Below the pieces are notes generated by a model. The model saw only the letters and a list, made by a program, of their open reading frames with translations. It was not told where the DNA came from and ran no database searches. 64,000 nucleotides of DNA, taken from NCBI GenBank assembly GCA_018267515.1, contig JAFDYJ010000017.1:62001-126000 (forward strand), in the 5' to 3' direction. Shown piece by piece: positions 34,058 to 42,371 of this stretch. The translations under genes and the position numbers were made by a program. Positions within the stretch are counted from its first letter, which is position 1. Each line of letters starts with the position of its first letter. The DNA is from Bacteroidota bacterium (GTDB lineage: Bacteria; Bacteroidota; Bacteroidia; Chitinophagales; Chitinophagaceae).

Positions 34058-34402
34058 ATGTTTATAAAAGATGACCTTCAAAATCGCTGGTGGGAATTGG
34101 AAGCAAAGCTGACTTCCAGGTTTGGAAAAAAGCCGGATATGGAAGCTATCCTGTTCCTGATTGGCATACAGGAATTCGGACAAATAAGGAAAGAATTTTC
34201 CAAAGAACAAAAGCAGGATCTGATTCACGTAGCTGTTTGCAGTTTATTATCACAAAGCGGTTACTATGAATTGGAAAAAACTGATGATGACGGCTGGCCG
34301 CATTTTAAACAACTGAAGGCAAGACCTGAAATGAGTTTTCCTGAGCAGGAAAATTTTTTAAAAGACCACATACTCCTTTATTTTGAAAATCACAATTTTT
34401 AA
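34058..34402 (+). CDS. Conserved hypothetical protein
   Basis: A 114-residue soluble protein, helix-rich and acidic (MFIKDDLQNRWWELEAKL, IQEFGQIRKEFSKEQKQDL, ARPEMSFPEQENFLKDHILLYF). I do not recognise a domain; no signal peptide or membrane helix. It appears to be a genuine gene because it has a strong promoter directly upstream, codon use like the surroundings, and is followed after 10 bp by the cyclophilin gene, with which it is likely co-transcribed. Confidence 0.7.
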   Translation: MFIKDDLQNRWWELEAKLTSRFGKKPDMEAILFLIGIQEFGQIRKEFSKEQKQDLIHVAVCSLLSQSGYYELEKTDDDGWPHFKQLKARPEMSFPEQENFLKDHILLYFENHNF

Positions 34403-34412
34403 ATTTTCTGAA

Positions 34413-35108
34413 ATGAAAAAATGGATTGCTTTGCTTCTGGGCTGCTTCCTGGTCTTTTCTGTTGATGCGCAGCAAAATGTTAAGGTTCGAAAAAAAGATC
34501 GCAAACGGGACGTATTAATTCAAACCAATTACGGAGATATCATCATCCGTCTATCTGATTCCACGCCCTTGCACCGGGACAATTTTTTAAGGCTGGTAAA
34601 ATCGCACTATTATGACAGCGTCTTATTTCACCGAGTCATAAATCATTTTATGATACAGGCAGGAGATCCACTGAGTAAACATGCTGAAGCGGGAGCACCA
34701 CTTGGAAACGGCGGTCCCGATTATACCATCCCTGCAGAATTCCGCCAAACATTATTTCATAAAAAAGGAGTAATCGCTGCAGCAAGAGATAATAACCCGC
34801 AAAAAGCCAGCAGTGGCAGTCAGTTTTATATCGTACAGGGAAAAATTTTTACCGATACCGGTTTGGATTCTGTAGAAACTTATCGTCTGAAAAGAAAAAT
34901 ACCACCGGCTGAAAGGGAAGTGTATAAAACCATTGGCGGAACGCCACACCTGGATCAGAATTATACTGTTTTTGGAGAAGCAGTAAAAGGTATTGAAGTG
35001 GTAGATTCCATTGCAGAAGTTGCCACCAGCAAAGGAAAAGACAGGGATCGGCCTTTGCAGGATGTCAGAATATTAAAAACAAAATTGATTAAACGAAAGA
35101 AATATTAG
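34413..35108 (+). CDS. Periplasmic cyclophilin-type peptidyl-prolyl isomerase
   Basis: Catalyses cis-trans isomerisation of prolyl bonds during protein folding outside the cytoplasm. Signal peptide MKKWIALLLGCFLVFSVDAQ (residues 1-20), then a cyclophilin domain of about 200 residues: VLIQTNYGDIIIRL, YDSVLFHRVINHFMIQAGDP (active-site R and F), SGSQFYIVQG and YTVFGEAVKGIEVVD. The start at 34413 (ATG) is preferred over a TTG at 34383 that would sit inside the previous gene and add ten residues in front of the signal peptide. A 26-residue insertion after the FYIV block (DTGLDSVETYRLKRKI...) is common in secreted Bacteroidota cyclophilins. Confidence 0.93.
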   Translation: MKKWIALLLGCFLVFSVDAQQNVKVRKKDRKRDVLIQTNYGDIIIRLSDSTPLHRDNFLRLVKSHYYDSVLFHRVINHFMIQAGDPLSKHAEAGAPLGNGGPDYTIPAEFRQTLFHKKGVIAAARDNNPQKASSGSQFYIVQGKIFTDTGLDSVETYRLKRKIPPAEREVYKTIGGTPHLDQNYTVFGEAVKGIEVVDSIAEVATSKGKDRDRPLQDVRILKTKLIKRKKY

Positions 35109-35129
35109 CAGAAAGTAGTTTATAAAAAG

Positions 35130-35196
35130 AAGAGGCTGTAAATAGTATAAGCATTTCGTAAGAATAATTTGCTTCAATAATTTTTACAGCCTCTTT
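35130..35196. terminator. Long-stem hairpin, probable bidirectional terminator
   Basis: A perfect 13 bp inverted repeat, AAGAGGCTGTAAA (35130-35142) and TTTACAGCCTCTT (35183-35195), encloses a 40 nt AT-rich loop. It lies between the convergent cyclophilin and M28 genes. In the plus direction the stem ends in TTTCTT; in the minus direction in CTTTTTATA. Confidence 0.65.
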
Positions 35197-35240
35197 CTTA
35201 TAGACCGTCGTCCATGAAAATCAAGGTTCCTGCCAGGAGT

Positions 35241-36815
35241 TTAATCCAATCCTCCTTTCCGGGTTGGAGATTGCATTGTAGGCCATTTACCCGGCTGACC
35301 GGTAAAAGGACTGACAGGCAATACAGATTTTTCCCGGTTAAAGAATGAAGGATCTTCACTTGCCATATAGGCCAGTGCAGCAGTAAGGATTACATTTTTT
35401 TGTACGTCATCAAAAACCACTTTATCATAGGTATCCCTGTTAGTATGCCAGGTGTAAGTACCATAATCCCAGCTTAAGCTGCCCAAAGAAAGACCGGGTG
35501 CACCGGCTGCAACAAAAGATGCAAAATCAGATCCGCCACCTCCGGGAAATCCCGGATATGTAGTTTTAATATCTCTTGTTATACTGTCAGGTGCTGCAGC
35601 AAGCCATCTTTGTAAATATTCATAAGTATTTAGAAATCCTTGTCCGGACATGTTTTCAATACGTCCGGTACCATTATCCTGGTTAAAAGATGCCTGTAAT
35701 CCTTTTACAATTTCCGGATGATCTTCTACGAAAGCTCTTGATCCATTCAGTCCCTGTTCTTCACTTCCCCAATGGCCCACCATGATGGTTCTTTTGGGAT
35801 TGGGATAGAACTTTTTCAGAAGGCGCATGGCTTCCATCATCACCATTGTTCCTGTACCATTATCCGTAGCTCCTGTGCCACCATCCCATGAATCAAAGTG
35901 AGCAGAAAGCAGGACATATTCATTTGGCTTTTCCGAACCTTTAATTTCAGCCACAGTATTAAATGTCGGTTGAATACCGGTTTCACGGCTGTCGGCCTGA
36001 ATATTCAGTTTAACCGGCGTTCCGTTTTCCACTAAACGATATATCAAACCATAATCTTCCAATGCAATATCTACAGTAGGAATTTTCTTGGTATTGGCTC
36101 CAAAAATTTTATCAACTCCAAAGCCTTTACTCCAGTTATTTATAATAATACCTGCTGCACCGGCTTTTTCGAGCATCTCGGGTAATGTACGGGAGTTATA
36201 GCCTGATTTCGAAATCCTTTTTGACCATGCCCTTGTTAATGAATCCCTCTCATGATTCATTTTTGCAATTGAATTTTCAGTTCCAAACTCTTTCCAGTTG
36301 GCATCTGACCTGCCGGTAGGTTGCATCATACTGATCAATACAAACTTTCCTTTTACAGCCGAAGCCCAATTTGCATAAGCAACACTGTCCTGCAAATCAG
36401 GAAAAACAACTACATCTGCTGTAACAGTTTTTCCCTTGGTAGATGGACTCCAGGCAAGCTGAGTGCCTTCAAGGGTTTTAACCCACGGAGCGATCATGTC
36501 AATATGTGTGATGCCACGTTCCCAACCACGCCATTCACCCCATTTTTCATTCCGGGCTTCTATATCCCAGCTCTTGTATTTTGCAACAGCCCAATCATTA
36601 GCCTGCTGCATTTTCGGAGTACCCACCAGGCGGGGACCGATTTTATCTAAAAGCTCATGTGCAATAACTTTCAGTTGAGAGTTATTTGTTTCTTCTTCAA
36701 CCATTTTTTGAATAACAGGATCTAATTTTTGTTGCCTCTGAAACCTGGGAAATTGGGCAATCGCTCCTAAGCCTATGAACAAGATCACAGACACTGAGAA
36801 ATAAACTTTTTTCAT
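35241..36815 (-). CDS. Secreted M28 family metallopeptidase with PA domain
   Basis: A 524-residue exported exopeptidase. Signal peptide residues 1-20 (ending A-I-A-Q). A protease-associated domain lies about residues 130-270 inside the catalytic fold. The di-zinc M28 ligands are visible: H and D in LLSAHFDSWDGGTGATDN, E-E in GSEEQGLNGS, D in FNQDNGTG and the last His in WHTNRDTYDKV. The family removes N-terminal amino acids or dipeptides in the periplasm or outside the cell. It converges on the cyclophilin gene; 288 bp of AT-rich sequence with no recognisable gene lies upstream. Confidence 0.93.
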   Translation of the reverse strand: MKKVYFSVSVILFIGLGAIAQFPRFQRQQKLDPVIQKMVEEETNNSQLKVIAHELLDKIGPRLVGTPKMQQANDWAVAKYKSWDIEARNEKWGEWRGWERGITHIDMIAPWVKTLEGTQLAWSPSTKGKTVTADVVVFPDLQDSVAYANWASAVKGKFVLISMMQPTGRSDANWKEFGTENSIAKMNHERDSLTRAWSKRISKSGYNSRTLPEMLEKAGAAGIIINNWSKGFGVDKIFGANTKKIPTVDIALEDYGLIYRLVENGTPVKLNIQADSRETGIQPTFNTVAEIKGSEKPNEYVLLSAHFDSWDGGTGATDNGTGTMVMMEAMRLLKKFYPNPKRTIMVGHWGSEEQGLNGSRAFVEDHPEIVKGLQASFNQDNGTGRIENMSGQGFLNTYEYLQRWLAAAPDSITRDIKTTYPGFPGGGGSDFASFVAAGAPGLSLGSLSWDYGTYTWHTNRDTYDKVVFDDVQKNVILTAALAYMASEDPSFFNREKSVLPVSPFTGQPGKWPTMQSPTRKGGLD

Positions 36816-37103
36816 AATAAGACAATTTTAATTTTGGAATTGCCCAAATTACGAATATCATAGTTCACTATAGCCTTTTATAGTATTTTTTATAAATAAG
36901 GCTGAAGAAATTGTTGCAACAGAAATGTATAACAGTATTTGCTTCGCAAGACGTAAAAGAAAACACTCTTCAAAGAAGAGCTGCAAGTAAGGAATAAAAA
37001 ATCAATTCAAAATTGCATAGCTTCAAATCCACTGTAAAAAATAGTGGGTTGTGATATGATGCCATTGGCTATACCAATTGGCAAAGCGATATACTTCTTC
37101 TTA

Positions 37104-37556
37104 TCATTCCGACTTTTGTTTCATGCCTTCAACTCCTTTCGAAAGATACCGGGATCGAATAGCTGCTTCCAGCACGTCAACCTGTATATCTTTCAGTGTT
37201 TTGAATTTAATGCAATATCCGGTAACAATTGCCTTGCCTATTTTTTTCCCATAAGTTTTGGTCAAGTAGGTTTTATCATCAAGGCCCATGATGTAAACAG
37301 AAATCCCGGTGCTGTTTGCACTCAAACCAATTTGATAAAATTCTTTGGTTGTTCCGTTGGCATATTTTATAGTATAAGCGCCATAACCAATATTTGGGTT
37401 AGTAATAATTTTGCCATTTTCATCTTTGCCATCTAAGAACCATAGTTTACAACCTGGCATTAATTTTTGGATGCTGTCATGTAATGCCTGCATTTCATTT
37501 CGTTTTGCTTCAGGCTGACTATTGATATATTCTTTAATTTGTCTTTGGATATTCAT
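37104..37556 (-). CDS. DUF1801 domain protein
   Basis: A 150-residue cytoplasmic protein with a DUF1801 (YdhG-like) fold at about residues 15-135: PEAKRNEMQALHDSIQKLMPGCKLW, IGYGAYTIKYANG, then ISVYIMGLDDKTYLTKTYGKKIG. Family function is unknown. It starts 5 bp after the SRPBCC stop and is the third gene of an ArsR-SRPBCC-DUF1801 operon, a frequent arrangement in Bacteroidota and Actinobacteria, where the regulator likely controls its two partners. Confidence 0.85.
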   Translation of the reverse strand: MNIQRQIKEYINSQPEAKRNEMQALHDSIQKLMPGCKLWFLDGKDENGKIITNPNIGYGAYTIKYANGTTKEFYQIGLSANSTGISVYIMGLDDKTYLTKTYGKKIGKAIVTGYCIKFKTLKDIQVDVLEAAIRSRYLSKGVEGMKQKSE

Positions 37557-37561
37557 ACCAA

Positions 37562-38059
37562 TTATTTTTGGGTTAATTCAGTTAATAGACTTTCCAGGTT
37601 GCTCAGCGACATCTTCATTCCCTGGGTAAAGCCCTCCAATAATCTTTCTAATCTTTCAAAAGATTCATTATAAATGGAAATGCTGACTTTGGTTCTTCCA
37701 TCCTGTTCGCTGAAGTTATGATCCCATTCAGAGCCCGGCAATTCAGGATTTTCATCTTTGTCGGCAAAGGCATTGTACATTTTAAAATTGGTTTTCGGCG
37801 TAATGGAAGTGTATTCCTGTATTGCCCAACGCTCCATGCCTTCGGGGCTTATCATAGCATAAAATCTTTTGCCACCTACTTTAAAATCCTGGTATTTTGT
37901 TTTTGCAGTCATAGGTGCAGGTGCAATCCATCGGTCTATGAGTTCTGCTTTGGTAAATGCATCCCAAACAAGTGATTGATCAGCTTCAAACTCCCTGGTT
38001 ATGTAAACCATTTTAGCAGCTTTGTCCACGGTAAAATCAAAAAATAGATTACTGTTCAT
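37562..38059 (-). CDS. SRPBCC (AHSA1-like) domain protein
   Basis: A 165-residue START/Bet v1-like protein of the activator-of-Hsp90-ATPase group: [32 protein letters not shown] is the typical first strand-helix block, followed by [17 protein letters not shown] and a C-terminal long helix ([25 protein letters not shown]). The fold binds hydrophobic ligands; the ligand here is unknown. Its ATG overlaps the arsR stop by 4 bp (ATGA), so the two are co-translated, and DUF1801 follows after 5 bp. Confidence 0.92.
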   Translation of the reverse strand: MNSNLFFDFTVDKAAKMVYITREFEADQSLVWDAFTKAELIDRWIAPAPMTAKTKYQDFKVGGKRFYAMISPEGMERWAIQEYTSITPKTNFKMYNAFADKDENPELPGSEWDHNFSEQDGRTKVSISIYNESFERLERLLEGFTQGMKMSLSNLESLLTELTQK

Positions 38060-38376
38060 TTTTTCTTTCTTTTAATGGTTATTAATATTTTGTCGAGTTC
38101 ATTAAACCGGTTTTCCCAAATCTTCCTGTATTGTTCCAGCCATTTATCAATTTCTTTCATTTTTTGAATTTCGAGGGAATAATAAATTTCCCTGCCTTTG
38201 TAGTCCTGTTTCACTAATTCACATTCAGTAAGTATGCGCAGGTGTTTGGAAATGGCTTGCCTTGTTGTATGAAAATTGTTCGCAATAGCATTAGGTGTCA
38301 TCGCCTGCAAGGCAATCAAGGCGACAATGGCTCGTCTTGTTGGGTCGGCTATAGCCTGGAAAATATCTCTTCTCAT
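38056..38376 (-). CDS. ArsR-family winged-helix transcriptional regulator
   Basis: A 106-residue winged helix-turn-helix protein. The core is [36 protein letters not shown], the recognition helix being [13 protein letters not shown], then the wing ([14 protein letters not shown]). No cysteine metal site (ELCVCDL-type) is present, so it is not an arsenic or zinc sensor of the classical kind; it belongs to the SRPBCC-linked group. It leads the operon arsR-SRPBCC-DUF1801 and is preceded by a promoter overlapped by an inverted repeat, consistent with autoregulation. Confidence 0.92.
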   Translation of the reverse strand: MRRDIFQAIADPTRRAIVALIALQAMTPNAIANNFHTTRQAISKHLRILTECELVKQDYKGREIYYSLEIQKMKEIDKWLEQYRKIWENRFNELDKILITIKRKKK

Positions 38377-38407
38377 GGATCTGAATATTTATTTATGAAA
38401 CTGCCCG

Positions 38408-38427
38408 GTTGCAAATATAAGTGCAAC
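38408..38427. promoter_or_regulatory. Promoter and overlapping inverted repeat upstream of arsR
   Basis: GTTGCA and TGCAAC form an inverted repeat with an 8 nt spacer. On the minus strand TATATTTG (38419 to 38412), a full match to TAnnTTTG, lies inside it, 36 bp before the regulator's ATG at 38376. A regulator bound here would block the promoter, so it is a candidate autoregulatory operator. Confidence 0.55.
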
Positions 38428-38639
38428 TATTCGGTTTCGAAATTTTTTTTAACCCTATTTGAAAACATAGGGGCTTGCCGGAACGCTCTGGCACTATATA
38501 GCAGCTTCCTACAGGTTGAAAATTATTTTTAATCGTTAAGCATTTAATGAGCTTTACCTACTAAAGAACTTCAAAATAATTTTTAATAACAAGGTTTTTA
38601 TGGTTGTTTTGCTCATATTTGCAAATCAAAACTGTCAGT

Positions 38640-39017
38640 ATGAACTTCCCTTCAAACCTCAGATATACCAAAGATCACGAATGGGTAGTCCTGGAAGGTG
38701 ATCAGGCTATTATCGGCATTACAGAATATGCTCAAAAAGAATTAGGTGATATCATTTTTGTTGAAGTTGAAACGGTAGGAAAATCCTTAGATGCGGGTGC
38801 TGTTTTCGGTTCCGTTGAGGCCGTTAAAACTGTTTCGGATCTCTATTTGCCTGTCAGTGGCACCATTACCGAGCTCAACCCGGGTGTAGCCGGAGCCCCT
38901 GAAATGTTGAACAATGATCCTTATGGAACCGGGTGGATTATTAAAATGAAGGTGAACAACCCTGATGATGTCAACAATTTAATGAATGCAGATGCTTACC
39001 AGGCACTGGTAGGATAA
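38640..39017 (+). CDS. gcvH: Glycine cleavage system H protein
   Basis: A 125-residue lipoyl carrier that shuttles the aminomethyl group between the P, T and L proteins of the glycine cleavage complex. The lipoylated lysine is K63 in GSVEAVKTVSDLYLP. The start MNFPSNLRYTKDHEW at 38640 is canonical; the longer frame from a TTG at 38604 would add twelve residues not found in the family. The length agrees with E. coli GcvH (129). The gene for the VanZ-like protein follows 134 bp later on the same strand. No gcvT, gcvP or lpd is in the window. Confidence 0.96.
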   Translation: MNFPSNLRYTKDHEWVVLEGDQAIIGITEYAQKELGDIIFVEVETVGKSLDAGAVFGSVEAVKTVSDLYLPVSGTITELNPGVAGAPEMLNNDPYGTGWIIKMKVNNPDDVNNLMNADAYQALVG

Positions 39018-39151
39018 ACTAAGAACTATATTATTTCAGAAGACCGGCAATTGTCCGCTTTGTATTTATTTTCAACCGATTTCACCCCCTGGGTTCATTA
39101 AATCCGGTATTGCTTTTCAAAATAACTAAGCAGTAATATTGTAAAAAAAAT

Positions 39152-39535
39152 TTGAAATCACACCCGCTTTCATTATTTGCCGGAAGTCTTTGGCTTATTA
39201 TCTCTACGATATTACTGACCCTTCCGGGTTCCGATTTACCTAAAGAGACATGGTTGAATACAATTGGATTTGACAAGTGGGTGCATATCGGGATGTTTGC
39301 TCTCCTATCTTTTTTGTGGTGTTGGGTCTTATCATATCGAAGAAGAGATCCCATTCGTTTAAAAATTTCATTCGTTCAAATTGCGCTGCTGTCAACAGCT
39401 TATGGCATAATAATGGAGCTGATTCAACACTTTTTTGTTCCCGGACGATCACTTGATATTGCTGATATTATGGCTGATGCAGTGGGTTCTTTTTCAGGCT
39501 ACTTCTACAGTAAATGGAGGTATATAAAAAAATAG
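39152..39535 (+). CDS. VanZ family membrane protein, TTG start
   Basis: A 127-residue protein with four hydrophobic helices (about 9-28, 42-62, 76-94 and 104-117) and VanZ-like blocks (DKWVHIGMFALLSFLWCW, STAYGIIMELIQHFFVPGRSLDIADIMADAVGS). VanZ-like proteins are of uncertain function; one member gives low-level teicoplanin resistance. The only plausible start is TTG at 39152, since a stop lies in frame at 39134 and no ATG occurs in between; the first residues MKSHPLSLFAG fit the family. Following gcvH is a conserved neighbourhood in Bacteroidota as far as I recall. Confidence 0.85.
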   Translation: MKSHPLSLFAGSLWLIISTILLTLPGSDLPKETWLNTIGFDKWVHIGMFALLSFLWCWVLSYRRRDPIRLKISFVQIALLSTAYGIIMELIQHFFVPGRSLDIADIMADAVGSFSGYFYSKWRYIKK

Positions 39536-39556
39536 ACCCCTGTGGAAACAGGGGTC
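39535..39556 (-). terminator. Hairpin terminator read on the minus strand
   Basis: GACCCCTGT and ACAGGGGTC, a perfect 9 bp stem with a GGAA loop. On the minus strand the stem is followed by CTATTTTTTT, the classical form, while on the plus strand no T run follows. It therefore ends leftward transcription from prfA or from an unannotated minus-strand RNA, and also abuts the vanZ stop. Confidence 0.75.
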
Positions 39557-39938
39557 GCAACCAAAACTAACTGCTTATGAGAAAATTGACTGCTTTTATA
39601 AGAAGAACTATACTTTGTATAACGCAAATTTACTGCCGATATTATTCACTTTGCTGTTAATAAAGTTTTAAAAAAAAATTCAGGGTAATTTCACCTTCAC
39701 AACTATTCGTAAAAGTCTCATCTCTGATACTACTCCAAATGATTGCGATGTAATTTAATAAACGATTGCAAACGATTGAGCTCATTAACTTATTATAAAC
39801 AAAGAACTAAATATCATCATCTGTTCAGTGTCTCCATATATATGCCACATAATCAGGAGAAACTCCCAAAACAACACTGTAAAAGTTATTTAGAATTGAT
39901 TATAAAAAATTTCTGGCAATGACTACAATGGAAATAAG
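39557..39938. other. 382 bp region between vanZ and prfA, no recognised gene
   Basis: AT-rich, bounded on the left by a minus-strand terminator and on the right by the prfA stop. It includes a 27-codon plus ORF (39577-39660, begins MRKLTAFIRR, six of 27 residues basic), a palindrome TATAC-TTT-GTATA (39609-39621) and a short direct repeat AAACGATTG near 39761-39780. The distance between the prfA stop and the terminator suggests either a long 3' untranslated region or a small minus-strand RNA. Nothing more can be supported. Confidence 0.35.
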
Positions 39939-41003
39939 TCAGTTTTGCCGGGCAAGCTTTTCTGAGTTCTCTGCAAACTGCAGCGCTTCAATTAATTCCT
40001 GGATATTTCCATTCAGAACTTCCTGAAGATTATATAAAGTGAGGCCGATTCTATGATCTGTAATTCTGCCCTGGGGAAAATTATAAGTTCTGATTTTGGC
40101 GCTTCTATCACCGGTACTTACCAGGCTTTTGCGGTGTCGGGCAATTTCATCTTCCTGTTTCCTGACCTGCTCCTCGTACAGCTTAGTCCGAAGCATCTGC
40201 ATGGCTTTTTCCCGATTGCCCAGTTGTGTCCGTTCAGTTTGACATATTACCACCGTACCGGTAGGTAAATGGGTAAGTAAAACTTTTGTTTCAACTTTAT
40301 TTACATTCTGGCCCCCGGCCCCTCCACTTCTTGCTGTTTCCATTTTCACATCACTTTCTTTCAACTCAAAATCCACTTCCTCTGCTTCCGGCATTACCGC
40401 TACTGTTGCTGCTGAAGTATGGACCCGGCCCGAAGCTTCTGTATCCGGAACTCTTTGCACCCGGTGAACTCCACTTTCAAATTTCAAAGTTCCATATACA
40501 TCATCGCCGGCGACTTCCAACTGAACCTCTTTGTATCCACCAACGGTACCTTCATTTTCGCTCAAAATTGCTGTTTTCCATCCTCTCCTTTCACAATATC
40601 TTATATACATACGCAACAAATCGCCGGCAAATAAACTGGCTTCATCTCCACCGGTGCCGGCACGAATCTCAACAATGGCATTCTTTTCATCCTGAGGGTC
40701 TTTGGGGATCAGCAATTGCCGGATATCAGATTCTGCTTTTCCCTTTTGCTCTTCCAAACCGGGCATTTCTGACTTTGCCAGTTCCCGAAGTTCTTCATCA
40801 TCGCCATTCAAAGCTTCTTTATAAAAATCGAGGTCTTCCAGAATCTTTTTGTAGCCTGCATAAGCAAGAACAATCTTCTCCAGACTCCTGTATTCTTTAC
40901 TGGCTTCTGCAAATTTTTTATTATTACTTACGATTTCAGGATTCGAAAGCGCTACACCTAACTGCTCAAATTTTGCCTTTATAGCCTCTAATTTATCTAT
41001 CAT
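39939..41003 (-). CDS. prfA: Peptide chain release factor 1
   Basis: RF1 recognises UAA and UAG and triggers peptide release. The 354 residues contain the anticodon-like tripeptide P186-D-T188 (RF1 type P-x-T, not the RF2 S-P-F) and the catalytic G230-G231-Q232 in [15 protein letters not shown]. The acidic loop [12 protein letters not shown] follows. E. coli RF1 has 360 residues, so the gene is full length. A TAAnTTTG-like box lies on the minus strand 19 bp upstream. Confidence 0.97.
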   Translation of the reverse strand: MIDKLEAIKAKFEQLGVALSNPEIVSNNKKFAEASKEYRSLEKIVLAYAGYKKILEDLDFYKEALNGDDEELRELAKSEMPGLEEQKGKAESDIRQLLIPKDPQDEKNAIVEIRAGTGGDEASLFAGDLLRMYIRYCERRGWKTAILSENEGTVGGYKEVQLEVAGDDVYGTLKFESGVHRVQRVPDTEASGRVHTSAATVAVMPEAEEVDFELKESDVKMETARSGGAGGQNVNKVETKVLLTHLPTGTVVICQTERTQLGNREKAMQMLRTKLYEEQVRKQEDEIARHRKSLVSTGDRSAKIRTYNFPQGRITDHRIGLTLYNLQEVLNGNIQELIEALQFAENSEKLARQN

Positions 41004-41021
41004 AATTATTGCTCAGGGCGG

Positions 41022-41029
41022 CAAAATTA
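41022..41029 (-). promoter_or_regulatory. Candidate -7 element for prfA
   Basis: On the minus strand TAATTTTG fits TAnnTTTG, 18 bp before the ATG at 41003, giving a short leader. The -33 element is weak. Confidence 0.5.
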
Positions 41030-41114
41030 GCAAATTGAGGCCCAACACCCTAATGAGCCATAAATATTCCGTGCCCTAAAGCAATTATTTGTTCATCACA
41101 ATTAATTTTACAAA

Positions 41115-42371
41115 ATGAGTTACCTGAAATTCAGGGCTGACCACCTTTTTGATGGAAATCGTTTGCTGGATGATCAATTCGTTTTGATCACCGATAAAGA
41201 AGGAATTATACTGGATATTGTTAGTAATGAAAAAGCCGGGGATGAAGTTCAAACCTTCCGTGGTATTCTTACTCCGGGCCTGGTAAATTGCCATTGCCAC
41301 TTAGAATTAAGCCATTTAAAGAATATTATTCCTCCACACACCGGGCTGATCGAATTTCTTTGCTCTGTTGTAACAAAAAGAGAAGCCTCTTCCGACTACC
41401 ATCCGGATGACCCGGTCGGGCGGGACTCTCATGGAGGGGCTTATGAAGACCCTTCTTTTAAAAAAATGCAAGCAATTATTGCTGCTGAAAAGGAAATGTA
41501 TGATGGAGGAATTGTAGCAGTCGGTGATATAGGAAATACTGCAGATACAGCTGACATTAAAAATAATAGTAAGATCCGTTGGCAAAATTTTGTGGAAGTT
41601 TTGAGTTTCACGGATGAAAAAGCAGATGAGAATATTGAGCATTTTAAGAAAGTAGCTGAAGTTTTCGAAATTCAAAATCCCGTAACTATCGGTTCAACAT
41701 TCAAAAATAAAGATCGCACCTCTTTAGTTCCTCATGCGCCTTATTCTATTAGTCCCAAAACCTTTGAATGGATCAATACATTAACACAGAATCAAATTAT
41801 TTCTATACATAACCAGGAACATCCTGCAGAGGATGAGCTGTATAAAACCGGAGGTGGTGAATATCTTAAATTGTTCAAAATTTTTGGTATTGATAAATCT
41901 CCCTTTCCGGTAACGGGCAAAAGCAGTATCCGTTCAATGCTTCCGCATTTTAATAACGGACAAACTATTTTCCTGGTGCATAATACTTTTATGCAGGAAG
42001 AAGATGTAAAATGGGCGAATGATTATGCATCAGCAACCGGGCTGAAATTAATTTACTGTCTCTGTATCAATGCAAATTTGTATATCGAAAATAAGGTGCC
42101 CCCGGTCATTATGCTGATGAGAAATAATTGCAGTATCGTTTTAGGAACAGACAGCTATAGCAGCAACTGGCAATTAAGTATCGCAAAAGAAATGGAAGCA
42201 ATACATAAGAATTTCCCGGACATCCCCATTGAAACAATACTTCAATGGGCAACTATCAATGGTGCAAAAGCATTGCAATGGGATAATGAGTTAGGGAGTT
42301 TTGAAAAAGGTATGAAGCCGGGAATCACTTTAATCAACAATGATTTCAGTGCTTCAATAAAATTAGTTTAG
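41115..42371 (+). CDS. Amidohydrolase superfamily enzyme
   Basis: A 418-residue TIM-barrel metal-dependent hydrolase of the cytosine deaminase/chlorohydrolase group. Metal-binding motifs: N-C-H-C-H-L-E at about residue 59, a conserved H in SLVPHAPYSISP, HNQEHPAED at about 234, VHNTF, and the final D in LGTDSYSSNWQLS. N- and C-terminal composite beta domains flank the barrel. Deamination of an aminated ring or adenosine-like compound is likely, but the substrate is unknown (aminofutalosine deaminase is one possibility). It is divergent from prfA, and its last 9 bp overlap the end of recO on the opposite strand. Confidence 0.86.
   Translation: MSYLKFRADHLFDGNRLLDDQFVLITDKEGIILDIVSNEKAGDEVQTFRGILTPGLVNCHCHLELSHLKNIIPPHTGLIEFLCSVVTKREASSDYHPDDPVGRDSHGGAYEDPSFKKMQAIIAAEKEMYDGGIVAVGDIGNTADTADIKNNSKIRWQNFVEVLSFTDEKADENIEHFKKVAEVFEIQNPVTIGSTFKNKDRTSLVPHAPYSISPKTFEWINTLTQNQIISIHNQEHPAEDELYKTGGGEYLKLFKIFGIDKSPFPVTGKSSIRSMLPHFNNGQTIFLVHNTFMQEEDVKWANDYASATGLKLIYCLCINANLYIENKVPPVIMLMRNNCSIVLGTDSYSSNWQLSIAKEMEAIHKNFPDIPIETILQWATINGAKALQWDNELGSFEKGMKPGITLINNDFSASIKLV

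Noticed and set aside
34383-34412. TTG start of the cyclophilin within the preceding gene
   Set aside because: It would add ten residues ahead of a clean signal peptide; the ATG at 34413 gives the usual exported form.
38453-38472. CCCTAT-N8-ATAGGG hairpin between arsR and gcvH
   Set aside because: No T run follows on either strand and no nearby transcript end is expected; left unassigned.
40286-40984. 232-codon plus-strand ORF
   Set aside because: It lies wholly antisense to prfA, whose protein has every RF1 motif; the plus frame gives a His/Leu/Phe-rich sequence with no family resemblance.
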